From Isoetes taiwanensis (taxonomy: Eukaryota; Streptophyta; Lycopodiopsida; Isoetales; Isoetaceae): DNA of 64,000 nucleotides. The position numbers were made by a program, and so were the translations under genes. The stretch spans positions 18,787,310-18,851,309 of the forward strand of contig JAJEKV010000004.1 of the NCBI GenBank assembly GCA_021234155.1. Direction: 5' to 3'. The number at the start of each line of letters is the position of its first letter. Within the stretch, counting starts at the first letter, position 1. The notes under the pieces are model-generated. The model was given only the letters and a program-made list of their open reading frames with translations, did not search any database and was not told the origin of the DNA. Positions 12,063-21,639 of this stretch are shown here, piece after piece.

Positions 12063-13085
12063 ACAAGATGTACATATCTCATCTAGCTGTGTAAGCACAT
12101 GAAAATGCTCCTGAAACACGAGCCTGAAGCATTCTATGCTTACTCCAACATAGGAGATTAATGATTAGAATTAATCTAAAGATATTGAATCCAAATATGG
12201 TCTTTCACTTCTTCCCCGAGGGGGGAAGATTTATAAGCCATCCGTACCTTAGCATGGGCTATAGCAATAACACTATAAACAAGTGAATAAATGGCTTTGA
12301 AAATGTGCAGCTTACAACGCTCCCAGATTGACCACAATAACCAATCAGACCTAGATGAAATGCCTTCTGCTTAGTTGGGGCCCATGCATTTGGGTAGAAT
12401 GCCAAAAAAACATATCGGCTATCTAATGTACTGTTAAATAAACCTTGAAGCCAGGACCTTGCTGGTTGAACTTCTGGACAAGAAAAGAGGAAATGCTCAA
12501 GTGTTTCGATATCTGAAAGACAAAGCGAGCATACTGCAGAGATGCGAAGATCATAACGATTCCATAAGGCATTTACACCCAAATACGTATGTAAACTTGC
12601 ACACCAAAGTACAGAAACTTTAGGATGGCAACTTATCCCAAAGCCAACACCAAATATGGGTTCTGGAATCTATAATTGCCATCCGTTTGCAATGGGAGAG
12701 GCCTTGGAGCTTAGAGGAGCCGATATATGGAGCTGACAAAGTGTTTGTCTTTGTGAATATCCTCGTGACAACCCCACAACACCCTTTTCCTGACACCGAA
12801 TTCCACTATAAGAGGCAAGTTCTCTGCTACCTTCTCCCATAACAGTTTCATCCCAACATAAAAGTAAGGATTTTGCTTGAAATGATGGCCATGATAAAAG
12901 GTGACCACCTTCATACCATGCTTCAATAGAGACAACACCTGCTGGGACCCATTGTCTCTGTGTACGAGGAACTGATGCCACAAGTGGAGGTGCTGAGAGG
13001 GCACAGATGGAAGGACATGGCCAAAATAGATGGTTGATTGCATCCCATGCTGATAATAATCCTCATGGGAAAGGAGATGCATTTG
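12063..13085 (-). mobile_element. LINE-C: 5'-truncated L1-type element, C-terminal part
   Basis: On the minus strand it encodes RTQRQW and AWYEGGHLLSWPSFQAKS, equivalent to the linker of LINE-B, then the zinc-binding region (CSLCLSDIETLEHFLFSC: CxxC followed by HxxxxC) and a C-terminal VKDHIWIQYL ending. The 3'UTR runs from about 12180 down to the LINE-B boundary at 12062. That arrangement suggests the next LINE landed in or beside its tail. Frames are broken and no palm domain is present. It is followed upstream by PPR remnants. Confidence 0.82.
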
Positions 13086-13089
13086 GAAA

Positions 13090-14570
13090 AGGCGCTTCTT
13101 CATTAAACCTATGTTTATCCTTGTGGAAAAATTGAACTAGAACATGAAGAGCTAAACTAGCATAGAAGCTGATAAATGACAATATAGCCTCAGACATGCT
13201 CCTTAGAATATAAGTATGAACATGTTTACCATGATCTTTGCTGCCAATGCAAGCATTTAGAGCAGTAAGAACAGTGATACTATTTGCATATCCTGCAATT
13301 AAATTGTTCCATGATACCACTTCTTGAGTGGGCATTAGAACAAAAATATGACATGCATCCTTTATCCACATGCATTTCATATACATGTCAATAAAAGCAT
13401 TGTGGAGAGTCATATCAAGATGGAAGCCAAGTTGTTTACCGTTGCGTGAATGCTCTTCCCACGTTCCAAAAATATTCTAGTGGCACATGTAGCAGAAATG
13501 CTTAAAAAGGTGGTGATTGTTAGTTTTGCACCTTGCTAAATCATCTGTTGGTAGAGCTTCAGGGCCCCTGTGTCATGAGAATATCTGGATATATAGGTTC
13601 GTAGAGCTTCAGAGCCCCTATGTCATGAGATATTGGATATATTCCGTGTCCCTTGTAGGCGTATCAAAAACCTGCCAAGCACAATCCACTAGGCCACACC
13701 TATCATATATATCGAGCAGGCTTGTGCTGATGAAGATATCACACTCACTTATAAGCTTCATAATATCTGGGCTGCTAAACTTGCACATGCACATAAAGAT
13801 GCTAACAAATCTAACTAAATTTGATTTGATGTTCCTCAGCACCATTTGACCAAAAAGACTACAAGATTCTTCTGCATTTTCAATCTATGAATAACTTGAT
13901 ATCATTGTTGTCCATGTGAAGATGTTATGGGTTGGGAGTGCATGCCGAGCATCGAATATGCTCCTATAATTTGCATACAAATCTACGAGTGAAGTTTCAA
14001 CAAGGACATCAAATGAACCAACTTCATAAGTATGAAATCCTTTTGTTTTTCCACCTATTGTATAAAGCACATGTTGATAGAACATTCACAAAGGTGACCT
14101 TGGTTGGTTTGGAACCTTCTTGTTGCATATGTGTAAAACGTTTAAGTTCATCCCTCATCAGTTGTTTGGGTATATCCTGCAATCAACATGGTCCATGAGT
14201 ACACATTATGTTCCCGCATTCTGTCAAATAAGTTGCATCCATGGATTAGGCTTCTGCATTTACTATATATCAATCATTATATTAGACAACAATATGGTTG
14301 GTCTTAGGGCGGCAATTATAGACATGGATGCATTTTCTTTCCTTCTGCTAAGATGTTTGACTTGACTTGTTACATCCCTGCAAAATATGAATGTATGCAT
14401 TCAAAGATATTTCACCTTCTTTTCTATCTATAAGATGTAGAATGAGCAATGCTTCTCTTGGCTTTCCTTCATTGCATAACTTCCTTATGTTTATATTGCA
14501 ATTTCCATAACTTATCATCGGCTCCAAATCAATACTACTCCAACTCAATACTGCATGCATTTAACAAACT
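13090..14570 (-). pseudogene. PLS-type PPR gene, heavily decayed
   Basis: On the minus strand, reading from 14560, there are separate PPR-like blocks in different frames: LCNEGKPREALLIL; VETSLVDLYANYRSIFDAR with FTWTTMISSYS; FISTSLLDIYDRCGLVDCAW; NAFIDMYMKC with VVSWNNLIAGYA; and LNACIGSKDHGKHVHTYIL. These are the L, S and P motifs of plant organelle RNA-binding PPR proteins in the correct N-to-C order. Multiple frameshifts and stops prevent a continuous product, and nothing C-terminal (E or DYW) is left before LINE-C begins. Plant PLS genes are usually intronless, so splicing is an unlikely rescue. Confidence 0.72.
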
Positions 14571-15200
14571 ATATTAAAGTCTAAAGTATCTTATACAATA
14601 ACTGTTTTTTACACCTACTTCACAGTAGCAAAAGGAACACCTGTTAAATCTCAAACACATATTGTAAGGGCCATCAGAGACTGTTTCACAGAGTATTAGG
14701 GTACAAAAGTTATAAAATCGAGCAAACAAGATAAACGTTTAACAAAGGACCACTAATATTAAAAAACCTCAGTCTGTAGCAAGGTCTGACTGTTAATTCC
14801 AAATAAGTTACATTAATGGTCCATTTTGTAGCACAATACAAAATACAGGAAAAAGCTGACTGAACTGATTATGTTCAAAAGCCCAAATGCTTCATTCAAA
14901 ACATTGGTATTCTGATCAACACTTCAGTTGCCATCTGGTTTGTGCCGTAAAATGTCTTCAAAAGCTACGATTTTGGGTCATGATCCTTATTTCGAGCATC
15001 CTGATATTAATCAAAATTGGCCTTCTTCTATTAACATTGGGGTCTTGGGCCCGTCACAATTTCTTCAAGGGGTTCATCCAGCCCTGATCTAAGCCAAATT
15101 GCTCTAATCTTTCAGAAGAAAGGCATCGGAAGAAAACCTTTAGTTGACTGAAAATGGAAATAGAAACAATGTCGGAAACATAATCTTTTTTTTTTTCGCT
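14571..15200. other. No supported feature
   Basis: AT-rich spacer. The ORFs here are short and unlike known proteins. Confidence 0.35.
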
Positions 15201-15202
15201 TA

Positions 15203-15271
15203 GAGGTCGTTGCCCGGAGTCACCCCCGTGTGAATATGCACCCAAACCAAAGGGGGTTTAAGGGGGATTTT
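15203..15271 (+). repeat. Single arm of the fold-back element family
   Basis: The sequence GAATATGCACCCAAACCAAA with flanking GGGGGTTTAAGGGGGATTTT matches the arms at 2659-2730 and 2944-3015. It also shares the inner continuation CCCGGAGTCACCC, so this is the inner side of a left arm in inverse orientation. No partner arm lies nearby. Confidence 0.7.
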
Positions 15272-15291
15272 ACCTTCACTACTCTCCTCAG

Positions 15292-15313
15292 GATTTGCCC
15301 TTTGGGCAACCCA
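15292..15313. repeat. Short dispersed hairpin, GGGTTGCCC type
   Basis: ATTTGCCC and GGGCAACCC arms enclose a 2-3 nt loop. The same design (TTTTGGGTTGCCC, short loop, GGCAAACCC) occurs at 21227-21254, 26579-26606 and 58281-58302 in either orientation. Confidence 0.5.
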
Positions 15314-15627
15314 AAAACAAAGAACAAGAAATCTAAGGGTGCCCAAAAGTACCTCGGCCTATGGGATCCAAACAACAGAATGACACCCGACCTATTATTC
15401 TAGAGCCCCGCCACGAAGGGCTTTCAAGGAAAAGCCTTCAACCACAGACCAAGCTAAAGATTGTTGCCAACATCTCCTCAAACAACATTCGATGCAAAGT
15501 TGATTTGGTAAGGTTATCGGTCTAGCTAAGGCTGATAACCAAAAATGCGTGACCGAGGCTGTACGTCCGAGGCCAGGTATTTGGCATGTAAGGCCGAGGC
15601 CCGACTAAGGCCGAAGGCCAGGGCCGA

Positions 15628-15712
15628 GTACTGATAACTAGTTATCAGTACTGGAGGAGTACTGATAATTAATTATCATCACTCCTCCAGTACTGATGAT
15701 AACTAGTTATCA
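15628..15712. repeat. Compound palindrome
   Basis: Positions 15628-15651 are a perfect 24-bp palindrome centred on AACTAGTT. Next come inverted arms CTGGAGGAGT (15651-15660) and ACTCCTCCAG (15681-15690) around the 14-bp palindrome GATAATTAATTATC. After these a second, imperfect copy of the first palindrome follows. Single strands could form a cruciform. I know of no family for it. Confidence 0.6.
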
Positions 15713-15856
15713 ATACTCTTCTAGTAATGATATGCAAAAAAAAATGACTCGATAAGGTATATGCCAGTGGAACCCTAACGCACAAATCCACATGTCGACA
15801 AACCAAGCCCACTCAGTTCACGATAATAACATTGAGCAACGAAAAAATGAATTAAA

Positions 15857-16363
15857 AGAAATACTAAGGCAAAAACGGACAAGAATGCTGAACCCCTGTT
15901 TTAAAGTATCACGAAAATATCAAGCAATTTGATTTCTTGAATCAATTAGAAGACTCCTTCGCAGATTTAGAGCGCCATTTGCAATTGCACAAGGCCCTGG
16001 ACTCTGCAGCTAAGGGCATCATTGACCAAGGTAACACCTTAATTTCTAAAAGGAAAAATCTAATCTGCATCAGAGATAGGGAGGGGCCAAGAATTGCAGA
16101 GTTATACGAAATGGGGGATTTAACCCTTCTGGATGTAGGAAAGAATCTTTGTTAGATGGTTTTTGGCTCTAATCTGTGGTGAATCTGCCAAGAGACTCTG
16201 TATGTTTGTCAATTTGCACTAAAAATAATCTGTTAAAGGATAGTTTTCGATGCAATTATTCTGCTTAAGGAAGTTTTGGTTCAGTTATTGGGTGAAATCG
16301 TCCTGTTTATTGTGGCTCAGTTGTCTACTTTAGAGAAGTAAAGAGGTGTTTTGGCTGTCTTGG
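15857..16363 (+). repeat. Left arm of a 474-bp identical inverted duplication, with a 36-bp rearranged leader
   Basis: Positions 15890-16363 are the reverse complement of 17561-18034 with no difference that I can find, and both arms carry the same 72-codon frame (15937-16155 here). Directly before it, 15857-15892 is the reverse complement of 17339-17374, a segment that on the other side lies beyond the TIR. The two pieces overlap by GAA, a 3-bp microhomology. The arm lacks the first half of the ORF and both TIRs found in the right-hand copy, so this is a derived partial copy. Confidence 0.9.
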
Positions 16364-17338
16364 AAGATGCAGAGTTTCAGAAGTAGTTTACAGGAATAGT
16401 TGCTTTACACGGCTTGCTCCTATCATGATTTTCCTGTTCTTCAATGATCAGTACCTACCCCTCTGTTGTCGCTTTAGTTTTCTGATCACCGGCAGTGCTA
16501 AGACAACAAATCCCAAGATCTATGATCTCTATTGCTATCTACAGTCTTTATAAATCAAAACCCTTTTTTGCCGTGCTTTTCTCTGTTTTTTACAGACCTG
16601 TTTCTTGCCATGGCGGTTTTTACCTCACGGCTCTTATTTGCAGTCTGTAGCAAAGTGCAGGATCGCCGGCCAGGTCTTAGACCGCCCTGTTTCTTTGCTT
16701 TCAGTTCAAGCAACAGCATGCCAGGTCGCCGGCCAGGGTTTAGCCGCTCTGTTGTCGCCTTACTGAAACCTAGCGTTGATAACTACTTCTTGATCCATTG
16801 AGCCATTTCAAATCGTTGTGGTTTTACTAAGATTTAGCCCAAGCTTGGATTCGCATTCCCATGTCATTAATGGACTTCATTGTAACAAAACCATAGGTAG
16901 TCTTCACTTCTCCTGCTCTCTAAGATCGATCTGGTGAATTACCAGGATGAGACCGTTTTAATCCTAAGTTGTGGGTTTATTACTAGTTAGGCCTATTCGA
17001 TGTTTGGGTTCAATGATGAGAACGTTGTAATCCTAAGTGTAATCCTAATTGCTAGTTTTGGATGTTTGAGTTCAATTGCTGTTGTGTGATTAATTTAAGG
17101 TTACTTGATGGGCAAGAGATAAGCTAAGGGTTGATTTCACCTTGGTTCTTAGTGTTCCCAACCATAAGTCGAACCTACAAACTTTTGTTCTTTCTTACCT
17201 ACCATTCGTTCTTTTGCTACTATGTGTTCATTTGGATTTGTTCCTTTCAGTATTTTAGCATGTGACCTTATTCATAGGAACGTCTGCTAGTTTTTCTTGC
17301 TCTTGGCCTTGTTTTATTGTTTCATGCTCTGCCTCTTT
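16364..17338. other. Spacer between the inverted arms, with a TATA-like site and a small ORF
   Basis: A TTTATAAAT box at 16547-16555 lies about 55 bp before an ATG at 16610. That ATG opens a 63-codon frame starting MAVFTSRLLFAVCS, in locally GC-richer sequence with a twice-used CGCCGGCCAGG word. The layout looks like a promoter with a leader or first exon, but I recognise no product. From 16800 to 17338 I see only non-coding, T-rich sequence. Confidence 0.25.
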
Positions 17339-17377
17339 TTCAGCATTCTTGTCCGTTTTTGCCTTAGTATTTCTAGA

Positions 17378-18507
17378 AATGACGTTTACTTTTGTTTCAC
17401 CGAATAGAAAGTAAACGAAGTTCTAGAAATACGATGGCAGTTTTAGCAGTTAGTTATTTTTTGTCCTTTCTTTCCTAGTTTCCTATTTAGCAGTTTTTTC
17501 TCGCTTCTTCCTTCTTCATCAGCTCGCTTTTGCATCTCCCGTTCCTTTTCTGCAGTTTGGCCAAGACAGCCAAAACACCTCTTTACTTCTCTAAAGTAGA
17601 CAACTGAGCCACAATAAACAGGACGATTTCACCCAATAACTGAACCAAAACTTCCTTAAGCAGAATAATTGCATCGAAAACTATCCTTTAACAGATTATT
17701 TTTAGTGCAAATTGACAAACATACAGAGTCTCTTGGCAGATTCACCACAGATTAGAGCCAAAAACCATCTAACAAAGATTCTTTCCTACATCCAGAAGGG
17801 TTAAATCCCCCATTTCGTATAACTCTGCAATTCTTGGCCCCTCCCTATCTCTGATGCAGATTAGATTTTTCCTTTTAGAAATTAAGGTGTTACCTTGGTC
17901 AATGATGCCCTTAGCTGCAGAGTCCAGGGCCTTGTGCAATTGCAAATGGCGCTCTAAATCTGCGAAGGAGTCTTCTAATTGATTCAAGAAATCAAATTGC
18001 TTGATATTTTCGTGATACTTTAAAACAGGGGTTCTTGCTCTCTTGCCCTTTCGTTAAATCTCCTCTTGCAAAGATGCGATCTTGGATTCCAAAGCCACAA
18101 CAGCTTCTGCCTTAGAGCCATACACATCATCCAATTTCGCCTGCAATCTTCTTTCCAAGACGCCATTTAGATTACCCATCTTGGCTTCCAACATGCCTTC
18201 CATGGCTTTAAGCCATGCGGGAACCTCCTCCGAAGTCTCTGCTGCAGACCTCTTCTTAAGCTTTATAGCCTTTGGAGCCATAGAAAATCAGCGTGGATGC
18301 CTAAGAAACGTGATGCACAGGGGAGCCAAACTGCAGAAAAGGAACGGGAGATGCAAAAGCGAGCTGATGTAGAAGGAAGAAGCGAGAAAAACTGCTAAAT
18401 AGGAAACTAGGAAAGAAAGGACAAAAAATAACTAACTGCTAAAACTGCCATTGTATTTCTAGAACTTCGTTTACTTTCTATTGGGTGAAACAAAAGTAAA
18501 CGTCATT
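17378..18507 (-). mobile_element. TIR element of 1.13 kb carrying an ORF, family unknown
   Basis: Positions 17378-17560 and 18325-18507 are inverted repeats of about 183 bp differing at roughly four sites. The outer ends read AATGACGTTTACTTTTG. Within each TIR a small stem is possible (ACGTTTACTTT pairs with AAAGTAAACG). Between them lies a minus-strand ORF with its 3' flank. Long TIRs suggest a Mutator-like or other non-autonomous DNA transposon, but no target-site duplication is visible and no transposase motif is present. The right end stops 50 bp before the FBPase start codon, so the element has replaced or invaded that gene's upstream region. Confidence 0.6.
17769..18281 (-). pseudogene. 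Coiled-coil ORF inside the TIR element, one stop codon
   Basis: From ATG at 18281 the frame begins MAPKAIKLKKRSAAETSEEV and is rich in Lys, Glu, Leu and Ala with heptad-like spacing (ESKIASLQEEI), suggesting a coiled coil. A TAA at 18054-18056 interrupts it. The same frame continues 98 codons from the start (LNQLEDSFADLERHLQLHKA) to a TAG at 17769. The total span is 171 codons including the stops. It could be a captured host gene or an element-specific protein such as a gag-like or accessory factor; I do not recognise it. The second half is duplicated identically in inverse orientation at 15937-16155. It is divergent from FBPase, with 276 bp between the two start codons. Confidence 0.4.
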
Positions 18508-18557
18508 AAAAGCATGTTCTATGGAAAAATGTCGAACCGGATAAGCCTCAGACGGAA

Positions 18558-20531
18558 ATGCAGCCAATATTGTCGCGACCACCATCGCCCTTCTGTCTCT
18601 CCTTCAACCTTAACCCATTTCAATTCCGACAACCCACCTTGCGAATGGCCTCTAGGGTTCCTCATGCTTCTGCAGGAGCTGCTCGAGTGGGGCAGAGTTT
18701 GATGGAGTATTTGGGCAAGGATGGTGCCAATGTCAATGACGATCTGGCCTTGTTAATTTGGCACTTGCAGGCTTCATGTAAGCAGATTGCAGCTCTCATA
18801 GCATCCCCCTCAGGTGCATCCTCTATAAACTCTGCTCTAAATTTCCATGAAGCAAGTGCTTCTAAGAGCTCCAGAGATGTTCCAAAGCCTTTGGACATCG
18901 TTTCGGTGCGGTATATGCTACGCCCTGTTCTTTTACTTATATGTCATTGTCGCGTATTTGTTCCAAAAATGGCAGTCAGGATTGGAAGCTTTTAGGCAAA
19001 GTATATTTTGGAGTTTGAATTAGGTCTGATTTTTAGGATTCGAAGCTTTTAGACAAAGAAGGTGTTGGGTTTTGAATTAGGTCTGGTTCTCATGTTGCTA
19101 TGCACTGTTTATTAGTCATCTGTCAAAGGCTTATTCAGTTAGAAATGAAGGTTTTAGGCAAATAATTTCTTGGGTCTTCAATTATCTTCTTCTCATGTTG
19201 CTAGCCATCTGTCTAACATTATTATCTTTTAGTTGAAACCTGTATCATGCCTGTTGATCTTATCCATTTTCAGAACGAGATTATAAAATCAGCTCTGAGG
19301 AGTTCAGGAAAGGTAGCTGCAATAGCATCGGAGGAAGATGAGAATCCAGTTTGGTTTACCAATGATGGTCCATATGTAGTTGTTTTTGATCCCCTTGATG
19401 GATCTCGAAATATTGATGCTTTGATTCCTACTGGCACGATATTTGGAGTCTACAGGCGTTTACAAGAGCTGGATGATCTATCTGATGAGATTGAGAAAGC
19501 ATCATTGAACGTTATGCAAAGAGGCTCAAGGTTAGTAGCTGCAGGTTATGCCTTGTATTCATCTGCGACTATTCTGTGCATCTCAGTTGGCCAGGGGACC
19601 CAATTACTAATGCTTGACAGCTCAATTGGGGAGTTTGTTCTTGTACATGCAGATGTCAGCATCCCAGAAAGAGGTTAGTAGATACGTTGATGTGTTTTGT
19701 TTTTCTCTGGTTAAAAATTTCCTTGCAAGTGCTACAAGAATTATTGGTTGATAATTTACCTGAAGTTTGCTTCCTAAATATTATGTGCAAACATTGGTGG
19801 TTCTACCCCTTATTAAAAATTTAAACAATTCTGTTACAAGCATTGGCGCAGACATTGTTATGGTTGAATGGTTCCTTATCCTCCAGTGACAACAATTGTA
19901 CTAAGCCAACTATGTGCTTTAGAAAGAACTAGCAAATGCAATCGGTATCAGCAGCATTCAGTTAGGTTGATGCAAGAGCATCTTGGTGGGTTATTATGAT
20001 GGCAAGTTATTAATTGTCATACAAAAATGGTGCCAAAGGTTAATACATTGAATTCTGGAACTAAAACTCATGTTCTGAATTTGCAAATCATACAAGTTGA
20101 ATGATAAGGATTATGATTTTATTTGTACAGGGCAGATATATTCAGTTAATGATGCAAGGTACTTCGACTGGCCTGGTGGTCTACGAAAGTACATTGATGA
20201 TATTCGACAGGGGAAGGGTCAAAGTTCAAAAAAATATTCTGCACGATATATCTGTTCCTTAGTAGCAGATCTTCACAGGACTATTCTATATGGAGGAATA
20301 GCTATGAACCCAAGGGCACATTTACGGCTTGTATATGAAGGGAATCCCTTGAGCTTTATTGTCGAGAAAGCTAAAGGCAAAGCCTCAGATGGGAAACGGC
20401 GAATACTGGATATTCAACCCCAAGAGTTGCATCAAAGGCTGCCTCTCTTTCTTGGGAGTAGCATGGACATTGTAGAGCTTGAGAGCTATGGGGATGTGCA
20501 GCAACTAGTGAACCCTGGTTATGAGGTGTAA
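18558..20531 (+). CDS. Fructose-1,6-bisphosphatase, chloroplast type II (cpFBPII-like), three exons
   Basis: The enzyme hydrolyses fructose 1,6-bisphosphate to fructose 6-phosphate in the plastid. Exons are 18558-18905, 19274-19673 and 20131-20531. Introns begin GTGCGG and GTTAGT and end CAG, in phases 0 and 1. The joined frame is 382 codons plus TAA. Residues 1 to about 50 are rich in Ser, Pro and Phe with few acids, like a transit peptide; a second Met at codon 30 (18645) is an alternative start. DVPKPLDIVSNEIIKSALRS spans the first splice. ASEEDE and VVFDPLDGSRNID carry the metal- and substrate-binding acids. SARYICSLVADLHRTILYGG and SDGKRRILDIQP complete the sugar-phosphate site. The C-terminus ELESYGDVQQLVNPGYEV is typical of the cpFBPII branch, and the Cys-bearing redox loop of the classical Calvin-cycle isozyme is absent. 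A TIR element ends 50 bp upstream, so its present promoter is unclear. Confidence 0.93.
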
Positions 20532-20534
20532 GCA

Positions 20535-21600
20535 CATGTACAGATTATACAAATGATTTGAGGTTTAGCCTACAGCTGATATAATTTTCAATGTCTTATA
20601 CTAGTTTTGTGTCTCAGACATATTGCAGCTATAGGGCAGTTAAAGAGTTTGATCTGGATCACAATGTGCTCATATTAGTTCTTTACAAATAACAGGCTTG
20701 TGGAAGACATAATGAAAGTTCGCAGGTACAAAAGTTGCCTTTATATTTTTCCTCTATACCCAATTCAAGATCCATCCTCTGTTCTACTTTAGATAGAGAT
20801 GAGTCTTAAAGCTGGTAATAATTTTAGAACAATCCAAGCACAAAAGCTGTAGACTTGGGCAATCAAGTGGCTAGGTCCTCAGGCTTGATTATCCTTAATT
20901 AGTTAGAAAGCTAAGATGTCCGTCCCAAATTAAGATAATGGAAAAAAAAACTGAAGACAAGCGTGATGCAACAATATTCTAAAAACCATTGTTACTTGGG
21001 GATCTTTAGTTGGGGAAAACATTAAATATGCCCTCGTCGCATTCTTTGGAAATCGTTAATTTGATTAGTCCTTTACTTGGGTGCTAAAAAGTTGGCAGCT
21101 TTCAAGCTTCCATTTTCAAACTGCTTCCCACCCACGGTGTTGAAAAGGAGAGAGTAGTTTTTATGCATAAGGTCGTAAATCTATAAAAAACAAATAACTA
21201 GTTTGTCTTCCATTCTTCACTAGTTTTTGGGTTGCCCCTAGGGGGGCAAACCCTCGTTCATGTGGGTTTCTGGCATATTCTAAGTATATGCTAGAATATA
21301 CTGAGGATATGCTGGAAACTGCTCCAAAATTGTTGTTGCCTGTAAACTGGCGGTCATCAGTGTCCTTGGGCGGTGGCTGTGCAAATTGGGTAACCGGTTG
21401 TGTTGTTTCTACTGAATCTGAGAGCAAAGCTCTTTGAAAGAGGTCGGAAGCCACTATTCTCTACGATTCAAAAGGTAGCTGAACTCCAAGAACTTGTAAT
21501 TGTTCGACAATGGATTTTATAGCTACTAGATTTTCTATCTCTTCCTCGAGATGGTAAGCATGTGAGATATTTTCTATCTTCGCCTGCTGCGCACTCGATT
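20535..21600. other. 3' flank of FBPase and spacer
   Basis: No further gene is supported. A GGGTTGCCC-type hairpin lies at 21227-21254 (GGGTTGCCCCTAGGGGGGCA). A 97-codon minus-strand frame at 21161-21454 has no resemblance I can name. Confidence 0.4.
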
Positions 21601-21639
21601 CTTCTCTTCATCTCCAAGCGTTCTGGCTAGCTTTCACAA

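Noticed and set aside
12711-13103. 130-codon minus ORF as an independent gene
   Set aside because: It is another frame of LINE-C; the HPLTQRRW-like linker lies in the overlapping frame.
21161-21454. 97-codon minus ORF next to FBPase
   Set aside because: It contains the GGGTTGCCC hairpin repeat and resembles no protein.
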